Of a stretch of DNA of 64,000 nucleotides, positions 8,554-16,207 are shown piece after piece. Position 1 is the first letter of the stretch; every line of letters begins with the position of its first letter. The stretch comes from Paenibacillus sp. FSL R5-0912. Its GTDB lineage: Bacteria; Bacillota; Bacilli; Paenibacillales; Paenibacillaceae. The notes under the pieces were generated by a model, which was given only the letters and a program-made list of their open reading frames with translations, made no database searches and was not told the origin of the DNA. Position numbers and translations under genes: made by a program. The stretch lies in the NCBI RefSeq assembly GCF_000758605.1, contig NZ_CP009282.1:2914001-2978000 (forward strand). Direction: 5' to 3'.

Positions 8554-9414
8554 TCAGGAACCGCTGCCGGCCGTGTGGAACTCCTGCTGATAAATGGTCT
8601 GGACGGTCTTCAGAATAGTGCTGCTGTGCTCTGTGAATTTAAGCGGGGTCACCTGATTCTTGATCAGGAACACACCGGGCTTGCGGCTGTGCTCGCCGAG
8701 TGCGGCCTGATATAACAAGCCTGCTCCATGAGTGGGTTCCGGGAAGAACATGCGGATAACCGGTCTCAGCCAAAAAGGAATTCCGGATTTCTTGCCCCCG
8801 CGAATCGTATTGTTGCCGCCGGGATCGGCACTGCGGATTAGGATGCCTTCCGCCGCAAGCGCCGGGGCGATCTCACTGGTCCACAAGGACAGGGCGAGCT
8901 TGGTGTCCGCATAAGGCCCGGTTAGCTTCTGGAACTTGACAGGATGCTCCAGGGCGGCCGGATCGAATTTGCGCTTCATCATAAAAGCGTTGGAAGAGGT
9001 ATTAATCACTGTGCGCAGTGTGCCGTTCAGGATCAGCGGCTTCAGCTCCATCGTGAGGATATACGGAACAACCGTCTGCAGCTCATAGTGCAGCTCACGT
9101 CCCTGCTTGGAGAAGCTTAACTCCGGGAAGCTGCCGCCGGCATTATTGAACAGCAGATCAATCTTCGTTTCATGGCTTGTAATATCCTGCAAGGCACGCT
9201 TCAACTGGGCGAAATCAGAGAGGTCCGCCTTGTACGTCCGCAGCTGTCTGCTGCTGAGCGCCTCACGTATAAGGAAATCGTCCTCTGGAAAAGCTGAACG
9301 GATGAGTGCGATAATCTCCCAGCCTTCGCCCAGCATTCGGCGGGTCAAGGCGAGTCCGATTCCATTATTCGCGCCGGTGATCAGCGCAGTGCGTTGTGGT
9401 TGTTGTATAGTCAT
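8554..9414 (-). CDS. Short-chain dehydrogenase/reductase (SDR)
   Basis: 286 residues from the ATG at 9414, which has AAAGGAGC upstream. The open frame extends 100 codons further, but that stretch runs through the operator region and is not coding. The classical SDR motifs are present: TGANNGIG for NADP(H) binding, NNAGG, the catalytic Ser in INTSSNAF, and YADTK with catalytic Tyr and Lys. By family it reduces or oxidises a small carbonyl or alcohol with NAD(P)(H). It is divergent from a MerR regulator and has its own MerR-type promoter, so it is very likely that regulator's target, perhaps in aldehyde or electrophile detoxification. Confidence 0.9.
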   Translation of the reverse strand: MTIQQPQRTALITGANNGIGLALTRRMLGEGWEIIALIRSAFPEDDFLIREALSSRQLRTYKADLSDFAQLKRALQDITSHETKIDLLFNNAGGSFPELSFSKQGRELHYELQTVVPYILTMELKPLILNGTLRTVINTSSNAFMMKRKFDPAALEHPVKFQKLTGPYADTKLALSLWTSEIAPALAAEGILIRSADPGGNNTIRGGKKSGIPFWLRPVIRMFFPEPTHGAGLLYQAALGEHSRKPGVFLIKNQVTPLKFTEHSSTILKTVQTIYQQEFHTAGSGS

Positions 9415-9454
9415 AATAAGGGCTCCTTTGGAAATGTAATGGTGAATGGTGCCC

Positions 9455-9485
9455 ATTGTATAACTTGGAGCCGACTCCAAGTCAA
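9455..9485 (-). promoter_or_regulatory. MerR-type promoter of the SDR gene
   Basis: On the minus strand TTGACT (-35) and TACAAT (-10) are separated by 19 bases. The spacer region carries the dyad ACTTGGAGCCGACTCCAAGT at 9463-9482. An overlong 19-base spacer with a central dyad is the hallmark of MerR-activated promoters. Confidence 0.85.
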
Positions 9486-9501
9486 GGCCGGAAATTAACG
9501 A

Positions 9502-9532
9502 TTGACTTGGAGCTGACTCCAAGTTATACAAT
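9502..9532 (+). promoter_or_regulatory. MerR-type promoter of the merR-like gene
   Basis: TTGACT and TACAAT are again separated by exactly 19 bases, with the dyad ACTTGGAGCTGACTCCAAGT at 9505-9524. It is a mirror copy of the SDR promoter, so the regulator probably controls itself and the SDR gene from two separate operators. Confidence 0.85.
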
Positions 9533-9573
9533 AGAATGAACTGAAGACCATACAATTCAAATGAGGTGGGCCT

Positions 9574-10014
9574 ATGAGTCTGACAGATGCTATTATCATT
9601 CATGGATATTCTATCAAAGAAACAGCGGAGCGGACCGGGATCCCGGAAGATACCATCCGGTATTACGAGAAGATCGGACTGCTGCCCCGGGCGCAGCGCA
9701 AGGGAAACAGCCACCGCATCTACAGTGATCAGGATCTGGAGATGATGAAGCTGATCAGTTGCCTCAAGAAGACGGGAATGTCGCTGGACGACATGCGGCC
9801 ATATCTCAACCTGTCTCTTGATTCAGACCTGTCCGAATATCCGGAGCTGCATGAGATGATCCTGAATCATAAACAGAAGATCCTGGAGCAGATCGCTTCG
9901 CTGCAGCAGATTGTGGATTTTATTGACACTAAGATTGAGCATGGCAATCTTGGACCGCAGAAATGTGAGCTGACCGGCGATACCCGCAAAATGCCTGAAC
10001 GCCGCAAACGCTGA
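9574..10014 (+). CDS. MerR-family transcriptional regulator
   Basis: 146 residues. The N-terminal winged helix-turn-helix reads YSIKETAERTGIPEDTIRYYEKIGLLP, followed by NSHRIYSDQDLEMMKLISCLKKTGMSLDDMRPYL, as in the AdhR/YfmP-like branch. A long dimerisation helix (MILNHKQKILEQIASLQQIVDFIDTKI) follows. One Cys near the C terminus (QKCELTG) could be a sensor, but no metal-binding pair is evident. GAGGTGG lies before the ATG. Two matching 20-bp dyads in the divergent promoter region are its likely binding sites. By analogy with AdhR it may respond to aldehydes or other electrophiles; that is inference. Confidence 0.9.
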   Translation: MSLTDAIIIHGYSIKETAERTGIPEDTIRYYEKIGLLPRAQRKGNSHRIYSDQDLEMMKLISCLKKTGMSLDDMRPYLNLSLDSDLSEYPELHEMILNHKQKILEQIASLQQIVDFIDTKIEHGNLGPQKCELTGDTRKMPERRKR

Positions 10015-10028
10015 CCCAATTCCCGCAC

Positions 10029-10064
10029 AGCCTCATTCCAAATCACTTTGGAGTGGGGCTTTTT
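10029..10064 (+). terminator. Rho-independent terminator
   Basis: AGCCTCATTCCAAA pairs with TTTGGAGTGGGGCT (two G-T pairs) around TCAC, followed by a T-run. It ends the merR-like transcript. Confidence 0.85.
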
Positions 10065-10422
10065 GCTAATATAATAATTGAGCCCGAATGTATCTGTTTC
10101 ACATGATAACTTATCCCATTTCTCGCTGAAGCACCGGAGGAACAGCATGGGCAAAAGTTTGACTGCATCGGAGGTGGGAAATAGTTGGATTTTCTACACT
10201 TGCTCATGACCGGAAGAGCCCTTCCCAGACAACAGTTGGATAACCGGCACTTAATATGCGGCAAATCGTTCAGCGTAGAGGGGGTGCGGCCCCTGTGACC
10301 GCATTTTATGTAACTACTATTTATGCTAACTATTATTAACATCAGGATTAGCGAAGTTTGGTCATTGCCGGATCCCAGATTCTTCCTTAGAATGAAAAGA
10401 ATTAGAGCAGGAGGTATTCATC
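10065..10422. other. Non-coding gap upstream of gldA
   Basis: No gene is supported here. A 99-codon minus-strand frame exists but has no ribosome site and no recognisable domain. The stretch 10140-10290 contains AGTTGGAT twice and has the look of a decayed dispersed repeat. AGCAGGAGGTATTCATC directly before 10423 is the gldA ribosome site. Confidence 0.4.
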
Positions 10423-11517
10423 ATGTCACAGATCATCTATTCACCGTCAAAATATATTCAGGGCAGCGGGGAGATTATGAGGCTGGGGGTGTATTGCCTG
10501 CAGATGGGGGCGAGAGGAGCCTATGCCATTGTAGATCCCTATATTCTCTCCTTGTACGGGCAAGAGATCAGCAAGGGCTTCGCGTCGGAGCAGATTCCGC
10601 TGCTGCTGCGTGAATTCAAGGGCGAGTGCAGTCTTACACAGGTGGACCAGATTGTGGAAGAGCTGGGTAGCGGCGGTGCGGATGTCATTGTGGGCATTGG
10701 CGGGGGCAAGACACTGGATACGGCAAAAGCCGTCAGTCATTTCGCCGGGCTCCCGGTGATGCTTGTGCCGACCGTAGCGTCAACAGACGCGCCTTGCAGC
10801 GCCCTGTCGGTCCTCTACAGCGAATCGGGCGAATTCGACCGGTATCTGCCGCTGCGCCGCAATCCGGATATCGTGGTCGCAGATGTGGCGATTATCGCCA
10901 AAGCCCCTGTAAGATTGCTTGCAGCGGGCATGGGGGATGCCTTGTCGACGTATTACGAAGCAAGAGCCTGCAGCAGATCCGGAGCAGTTACCAGCACCGG
11001 AGGTACAAGCACTCTGGCGGCCCTGGCTTTGGCCCGTACATGTCTGGATACGCTGCTCGCCGACGGTGCGCAGGCGCTGCAGGATGCCGCTGACGGACGC
11101 GTCACTGCCGCAGTTGAACATATTGTCGAAGCCAATATATATCTCAGCGGCATCGGCTTTGAGAGCGGCGGACTGGCAGCGGCCCATGCCATTCATAACG
11201 GCCTGACGCTGCTTAAGGAATGCCGGACCGTGCTTCACGGGGAGAAAGTGGCGTTCACCACACTGGTACAGCTGATCCTTGAAGGAGCAGCGGAAGCCGA
11301 GATCAGCGGGGCGGTGGATTTCTGCCGGGGGGCAGGTCTGCCTATAACGCTGGCTCAGCTGGGGTTAGCGGATGTTGCACAGGACCGGCTGCTCTATGCC
11401 GCCGAGGCCAGCTGCAGTGAGGGCAGTCCAATGGCCAATATGCCTTTTGCGGTGACACCGCAGCAGGTGCTGGCTGCGATTCTTGAAGCCAACCGCCGCG
11501 GAGCACAGGTTTCTTAA
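10423..11517 (+). CDS. gldA: Glycerol dehydrogenase
   Basis: 364 residues, the full length for NAD-dependent zinc (iron-ADH fold) glycerol dehydrogenases; it interconverts glycerol and dihydroxyacetone in the cytoplasm. It shows the NAD-binding GGGKTLDTAKA, the PTVASTDAPCSALSVLY segment typical of GldA, and the metal ligands Asp in AAGMGDALSTY, His in AAHAIHNGL and His in VLHGEKVAF. An AGGAGG site lies 11-12 bases before the ATG. It is not in an operon, and no dihydroxyacetone kinase gene is adjacent. Confidence 0.95.
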   Translation: MSQIIYSPSKYIQGSGEIMRLGVYCLQMGARGAYAIVDPYILSLYGQEISKGFASEQIPLLLREFKGECSLTQVDQIVEELGSGGADVIVGIGGGKTLDTAKAVSHFAGLPVMLVPTVASTDAPCSALSVLYSESGEFDRYLPLRRNPDIVVADVAIIAKAPVRLLAAGMGDALSTYYEARACSRSGAVTSTGGTSTLAALALARTCLDTLLADGAQALQDAADGRVTAAVEHIVEANIYLSGIGFESGGLAAAHAIHNGLTLLKECRTVLHGEKVAFTTLVQLILEGAAEAEISGAVDFCRGAGLPITLAQLGLADVAQDRLLYAAEASCSEGSPMANMPFAVTPQQVLAAILEANRRGAQVS

Positions 11518-11638
11518 AGGATGTTTAGTGGGGTTATTTTTGGTCTTGTTAATTATTGCGTAAGTTCAGCGTACATATTTATCCTCCGTGAGCCAAACAA
11601 TGAGAACAATGGTTGAATCACGAAGGAGGTGTTTCAGT

Positions 11639-12586
11639 TTGGAGAAAAGCAATCATAGAGTAAAGCACATCATTCTCTATCCTTTGGCCGCCGTAGTTGT
11701 TCTGATAACCACGCTGATTTCTTCAGCGCCTCAGCCGGTATCTGCCGCACAGCTGGCTGTTGGGCACTCTGCCCGTAACATTGAAGCTGCAGTTTCCGCG
11801 CTCCGTCCGGTAACCGGTGCGAATGCAGGCAGCAGCGGAAACAGCGGTTCAGTTAACCAGCAAGTGGAGAATAAGAAGTTGCCTAACCGTGTGGCCATCA
11901 TTGTCGATGATTTCGGCAACAACATGCGGGGCACGGAGGAGATGTTCAAGCTGCCGGTCAAGATTACCGTTGCAGTGATGCCATTCCTGCCCTCCAGCGA
12001 GCAGGATGCACGCCGTGCGCATGAGCTTGGCTTCGATGTATTGGTTCACCTGCCGATGGAGCCGCGTCAGGGCAAGCCGGAATGGCTTGGACCGGGTGCG
12101 GTGCTCACCCGGATGAGTGATGCAGAAGTCCGCCAGCGGGTGGAGGCAGCGCTTGATAATGTTCCTTATGCAATTGGCATTAACAACCATATGGGCTCCA
12201 AGGTGACCGGTGACGAGCGGGTGATGGGGATTGTGCTCGCGGTCTGCAAGGAGCGCGGCCTTTTCTTCGTAGATAGCCATACCAATTATCGCTCAGTTGC
12301 CGGTAAAATGGCCCGGGAGCTGGGACTCCCGCCAGTGGAGAACCACATTTTCCTGGACGACGTGCATTCTGCCGGCCATGTGGTTAAGCAGATGAAGCTG
12401 GTCCAGGAGCGGGCCATGAGCCAGAGATACTGCGTGACTATTGGCCATGTCGGCATTCAAGGCAAAGAAACCGCAGCGGGCATCCGCAGCGGCATTGCCG
12501 GAATGAAGGACAGTGTTGAGTTTATAGGAATCTCCGAGCTTGTCCGGGAAGAATGGAAATGGAATTCGCAGGTCACACTTCCATAA
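11639..12586 (+). CDS. Secreted divergent polysaccharide deacetylase-like protein (YibQ/DUF610)
   Basis: 315 residues from a TTG at 11639, chosen because AAGGAGG lies 9 bases upstream; an in-frame GTG at 11588 lacks a site. The start gives a good signal peptide (basic NHRVKH, a hydrophobic stretch, cleavage after PVSA). A short Gly/Ser/Asn linker precedes the deacetylase-like barrel: VAIIVDDFGNN, HLPMEP, INNHMGSKVT, FFVDSHTNY and TIGHVG, all typical of the divergent polysaccharide deacetylase family. It should act at the cell envelope, but the substrate is unknown. Its 3' end overlaps the convergent amidase gene by 14 bases. Confidence 0.87.
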   Translation: MEKSNHRVKHIILYPLAAVVVLITTLISSAPQPVSAAQLAVGHSARNIEAAVSALRPVTGANAGSSGNSGSVNQQVENKKLPNRVAIIVDDFGNNMRGTEEMFKLPVKITVAVMPFLPSSEQDARRAHELGFDVLVHLPMEPRQGKPEWLGPGAVLTRMSDAEVRQRVEAALDNVPYAIGINNHMGSKVTGDERVMGIVLAVCKERGLFFVDSHTNYRSVAGKMARELGLPPVENHIFLDDVHSAGHVVKQMKLVQERAMSQRYCVTIGHVGIQGKETAAGIRSGIAGMKDSVEFIGISELVREEWKWNSQVTLP

Positions 12587-13370
12587 GGTACGCCGCAATT
12601 CCGTTGGCAACCGCCTCGGCAATCTCTTCCTGCCCTTTCGGGCTGCACAGCTTCTCGCGGTCCGCCGGACTGCTTACAAATCCCGCCTCGACGATAACCG
12701 TTGTGGCGGTTATTTTGTTGAGCAGGTAGAAGGGTTTGCCTTGTCTGGGATCATTCTTCATTCCATACAGCCCGTTCAGCTGATCCTGAATCATTCTGGC
12801 CAGCAGGAAGCTGCGTCCTTCCTGGCGGTACAACACAAGCGGACCATGCTTGGAGGGTGACTTTGCCCAATTGATATGAATGCTGACCACGACATTCGCA
12901 GGCAGCGTTTCGGCCAGTTCCTTGCGCTGGGCCAGATCACGCAGGTGCCGGGATTTGCTGCGCAGCCAGAGATTCTCATCGCTCGGCGCATAATCGCCGG
13001 TCCGGTTCAGTATGGCATCGAAGCCGTCACTGCGCAGCAGGAGAAACAGCCGGCGTGAGATCGCCAGGGTAATATCCTTCTCCAGGATGGTGCCGTGTGA
13101 GGTTCCGCCGTCAATCCCTCCGTGTCCGGCATCAATCAGAATGATCCGCTGGTCATGACCGAGCATATGCTGGCGGTCTGACGTGTTGTCGGTTAAGTGG
13201 TCTACCCCCGGTGTGGCGGCCTGGAGAGTCCCTGCATTTCCCGCTGTAAGCAGAAGCAGCACTCCAACTGATGCCAGTATCCTCCGCAGTCTTGGCCCGG
13301 GGCGGAAATGACTCCTTGATTGGCTTGCCTGTCCTGCAGTATGTTCTTGTGAAAGTTCCGAAATTCTCAA
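12573..13370 (-). CDS. N-acetylmuramoyl-L-alanine amidase (Amidase_3, CwlD-like)
   Basis: 265 residues starting at a TTG with GGGAGG 8 bases upstream. An N-terminal hydrophobic segment (ILASVGVLLLLTAGNAG) after an Arg-rich region acts as signal peptide or anchor. The catalytic domain shows the zinc ligands His in DAGHGGIDGG, Glu in ILEKD and His in VSIHIN, and the catalytic Glu in VIVEAGF. It cleaves the bond between muramic acid and the stem peptide. Length and layout resemble CwlD, which is needed for spore-cortex muramic lactam, but a vegetative role is possible. The last codons overlap the converging deacetylase-like gene. Confidence 0.9.
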   Translation of the reverse strand: MRISELSQEHTAGQASQSRSHFRPGPRLRRILASVGVLLLLTAGNAGTLQAATPGVDHLTDNTSDRQHMLGHDQRIILIDAGHGGIDGGTSHGTILEKDITLAISRRLFLLLRSDGFDAILNRTGDYAPSDENLWLRSKSRHLRDLAQRKELAETLPANVVVSIHINWAKSPSKHGPLVLYRQEGRSFLLARMIQDQLNGLYGMKNDPRQGKPFYLLNKITATTVIVEAGFVSSPADREKLCSPKGQEEIAEAVANGIAAYLMEV

Positions 13371-13568
13371 GTGAATAACCTCCCTGCCGGAATCATCATT
13401 GGTATCTTAGGTGTGGAATCTCTGTTAGATTGTGCCTTAACAGCCAAACCTATACGAAGCTCAGCAGTCCGGTTTAGAGAGCAGGGATTTGGAGCACACT
13501 ATAACCATGGAGAAAAGGGCAGGGCAGCAGGCGGCGACCCGCCAGCTGCCTGCATGGGAGGGATAGTA

Positions 13569-13757
13569 ATGGCAACCAGCGGAGATGATCTGGTGAAATA
13601 CATTACGGAGAAAGTAGTCATATATATGGAGGACCCGCGCGCCGTACATGCAAGGCGGAAGGCAGAGAAGCAGCCCTGGGCCGAGAAATGGTTCGGCACG
13701 CTGCCGCTCGCCTGGTCCGTCTGGCGAAGCAAATGGAGCCGCAAGGATCCGGAGTAG
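13569..13757 (+). CDS. yqzE: YqzE family protein
   Basis: 62 residues from the ATG at 13569 with GGGAGGGA upstream. The frame is open further left, but that part is non-coding in character. The short conserved protein has DDLVKYITEKVVIYMEDP near the N terminus and an Arg/Lys/Trp-rich C terminus (WFGTLPLAWSVWRSKWSRK), matching Bacillales YqzE. In Bacillus it lies close to the comG and yqhG-yqhH-gcvT region, and yqhG and yqhH are indeed 1.5 kb away here. Its function is unknown. Confidence 0.85.
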   Translation: MATSGDDLVKYITEKVVIYMEDPRAVHARRKAEKQPWAEKWFGTLPLAWSVWRSKWSRKDPE

Positions 13758-13792
13758 CCAGCCAAGCAGCATCGCAGCTCACCCGAATTCCG

Positions 13793-13842
13793 AAACAGCC
13801 TTCCCTTAAAGCCGCTTGACACGGCTGACTGGAAGGCTGTTT
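13793..13842. terminator. Rho-independent terminator (nested hairpin)
   Basis: AAACAGCCTTCC and GGAAGGCTGTTT form a perfect 12-bp stem; AGCCG/CGGCT nests inside. It lies between convergent yqzE and the secreted orphan gene and can serve both. Confidence 0.85.
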
Positions 13843-13875
13843 GGCATGTACAGCTGTACATAGGATCATCGCTGA

Positions 13876-14946
13876 TTAATGCGGCGCCGCGCCGAGCGTC
13901 GTTCCCCCTGACAGCGGCAGCGGAGGCTTGTGGAAGGTTCCGTACTTCTGGAGGGCTGTGAGCGGAAGGTACCGCTTCGCCCCTGGACCGGCAGCGGCGT
14001 ATATAACTGCCGGTTCAGCACCCGCATTACTTCCCGCAGAGGCCGGAAGCCAGCTCTGGCAGCCTGTAATCATGAACGGAGCACCCAAGGCATCGTTGCG
14101 TCCTGTCGACTGGAAGGCAAGGCTGCCGCGGCTTGTCAGCAGAGTCTTTAAGCTGACTTCGCTGATGCTCTTCAGCTCAGGAGCAGTAAGCCACAGTAAG
14201 TCTGCATATGGGTCATCCTGCCCGCCGCTGAGCAGAGCGGGCAGAGGAGTGCGGACTTGTTGTCCAGACCCGGTGTAGACCACCAGGGCTTTGGCATCAA
14301 GCTGACTGTCCAGAATACGGTTCGCCTGGCTAAGGCTCCAAGGCAGTACCTGCAGTACTGAGGCATTGAGATACAGCGTCTTGTCCGCAAGCGTGAGCTT
14401 CCAGACCGGCAGCAGCGGAGCGTACAGCGCCGATAGTTCTATTTTACCGGAATAAGAGGAGGTAATCAGTCCTTCCTGCACCAGATACTGGCGCAGATCA
14501 CTCATACTATAAGGGAGGCCATAGGTACCGGCCCCGTATTCACTTAGCAGATATTTGCCCCCATCCGCAGCAGAAATAATGAGGTATCCGATCCGCTGCT
14601 CCCCGTTCATCACATTGACCAGCCAGCTGCGTGTCCCCGGGCCCAGAGGGTAAACCTCAGTTCCGGCATTCTTCCATTCCGTAAACGGAGCATCCGTCGA
14701 CAATTGGCTAATTGTGAGACGGGTGAAATCCTGCAAGGTTCCAGATGCGGGCGATTGTGTCATAACAAGTCCGGGCAGCATCTCCTGAAGGACGGCTTGT
14801 GTGACAGTGGCCCGGCTGCTGCCTATTGACGCGAGCGCCGGAGGCGGGGAGGCGCTGGCAGCGAACAGTGTCAGCCCGAGAGTCAGACAGAGGAGCAGGC
14901 GGGTACGCCGCCCGAGCGGCCCCTTCTGCTTCGCTTTGATTTTCAT
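13876..14946 (-). CDS. Secreted protein of unknown function
   Basis: 356 residues from the ATG at 14946, with AAAGGTGA 8 bases upstream; an earlier ATG at 14985 lacks a site. A clear Sec signal peptide (KIKAKQKGPLGRRTR, hydrophobic LLLCLTLGLTLFAASA, cleavage near ALA-SI). The mature part is Leu/Ser/Gly-rich with mixed beta character (SWLVNVMNGEQRIGYLIIS, VWKLTLADKTLYLNASV) and has no cysteine cluster or known catalytic motif. I do not recognise a family. It lies between yqzE and yqhG, separated from yqhG by 193 bases, so it is probably a separate transcript. Confidence 0.65.
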   Translation of the reverse strand: MKIKAKQKGPLGRRTRLLLCLTLGLTLFAASASPPPALASIGSSRATVTQAVLQEMLPGLVMTQSPASGTLQDFTRLTISQLSTDAPFTEWKNAGTEVYPLGPGTRSWLVNVMNGEQRIGYLIISAADGGKYLLSEYGAGTYGLPYSMSDLRQYLVQEGLITSSYSGKIELSALYAPLLPVWKLTLADKTLYLNASVLQVLPWSLSQANRILDSQLDAKALVVYTGSGQQVRTPLPALLSGGQDDPYADLLWLTAPELKSISEVSLKTLLTSRGSLAFQSTGRNDALGAPFMITGCQSWLPASAGSNAGAEPAVIYAAAGPGAKRYLPLTALQKYGTFHKPPLPLSGGTTLGAAPH

Positions 14947-15139
14947 GTTATCGTTCACCTTTCCTGTTCCAAAGGTTAATCGCAAGAATTACCGGGTCCG
15001 GCAAGCCGGAGCCCGGCAGGTTCTGCTCCATACTTTTAATTGTAGGGGACATGCCCTGAAAAGGCTGTTGCTTACTGTCGCGGCAGCCTGCGGGAATTCC
15101 GCTGTTTTTTTGTTTGCTTTTAGCGAGCCGGGTCGCATT

Positions 15140-16207
15140 CTATGTGCTGCGCAGGTGAAACAGCCCGTACGTTACGGCAGAAACTGCAATCTGCGGCTCA
15201 TACTGCCAGGTGGTCTCTTTGCGGCGGCGGTTGTATTGCTCCTCTATACCAAGGCGTTTCTCCTCATCCTGCTCCTTCAGCAGCTCCTCGTAATAGATGT
15301 CCACGATGCTCAGCTCCAGCCGCAGGCGTTCGCGGGCTTCCTCGGCCCAGGTATAATCAAGCAGAGCCAGCTTCGAGGTCAGATATCCCTCCAGCCTGTC
15401 GGCTCCGGCGCTCACGGACAGCTCGGAAGGCTGGATGTGGATATTCTCCGGCAGCCTTGGCGTAAGCTCCCGCGAAGCCAGCCGGGCCTCGAAGTCCGGA
15501 ACAATCAGCCCGGAGGTCAGTGACACCGCGATGAAATGCATCTCTTCACGCTTAAGATCACAGGTCATCTCCACCTTGTAGCAGACGGCAAGCCAAGGCT
15601 CGTAGGCGGCTGAGAACAGCGTGGTCCGCTGCCGGAGTCCCGGATCCTCGAACAGCTGCAGACATTTGCCCTCATCCCGTGCCGCTGACCAGATCTGCCG
15701 CAGGCGTTTGCTGCCGTAGGTCACATCCTCGCGGCGGATCATGCCCGGCCCGATGCGCGGCAGCTGCGGGACGATGCCGAAGTACCTGGCGAGGATGCTG
15801 TCCTCCGGATCAGCGGAGACCCCGGGCGGCACCACACCTCCGGGTGCAGCAGTCATTGCAGCGCCAGGCTCCGCGCCTGCCTCTGCATCCGCCGCACCGT
15901 TGCCGCCCGGCAGAGGTCCTGGCGCCGGGCGGACCGCCCCGCCGCGCAGCCGTGCCGCTGGCGCAGCGGCCTGCGCGGCCAGTTCATCGTACTTCTGCGG
16001 ATCGAAGACGAAGCTGAAGGACAGGGTCTCGGGATCTACGCCGGTGCGCTCCACGAATCCCCAGTAATAAGGGCGATCCGTCAGCATCCGGTCCGCGCGC
16101 GGCGAGAGCTTCACCGTCACATGCAGCGGAGAGGATTCTAGAATCGTGCACTCTGTTGCTTCCAGATAATCCATGACCTGTTTGCGTACTTCCACAGGGG
16201 TGAGCAT
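15140..16207 (-). CDS. yqhG: YqhG family protein
   Basis: 355 residues, longer than Bacillus YqhG because of an Ala/Gly/Pro-rich insert at about residues 80-130. Conserved ends include PVEVRKQVMDYLEATECTILESSPLHVTVKLS at the N terminus and a C-terminal DYTWAEEARERLRLELSIVDIYYEELLKEQDEEKR...EEQYNRRRKET helix. No signal peptide is present. Its start codon overlaps the yqhH stop (TAATG), so the two are translationally coupled, as in Bacillus. The biochemical role of YqhG is not known; pairing with a SNF2 helicase suggests a helicase partner. Confidence 0.9.
   Translation of the reverse strand: MLTPVEVRKQVMDYLEATECTILESSPLHVTVKLSPRADRMLTDRPYYWGFVERTGVDPETLSFSFVFDPQKYDELAAQAAAPAARLRGGAVRPAPGPLPGGNGAADAEAGAEPGAAMTAAPGGVVPPGVSADPEDSILARYFGIVPQLPRIGPGMIRREDVTYGSKRLRQIWSAARDEGKCLQLFEDPGLRQRTTLFSAAYEPWLAVCYKVEMTCDLKREEMHFIAVSLTSGLIVPDFEARLASRELTPRLPENIHIQPSELSVSAGADRLEGYLTSKLALLDYTWAEEARERLRLELSIVDIYYEELLKEQDEEKRLGIEEQYNRRRKETTWQYEPQIAVSAVTYGLFHLRST

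Noticed and set aside
9415..9714. N-terminal extension of the SDR protein
   Set aside because: The extra 100 codons run through the two MerR promoters and part of the merR-like gene; a proper ribosome site exists at the 9414 start.
10043..10342. 99-codon minus-strand frame upstream of gldA
   Set aside because: No ribosome site, no domain; probably a reading of a decayed repeat.
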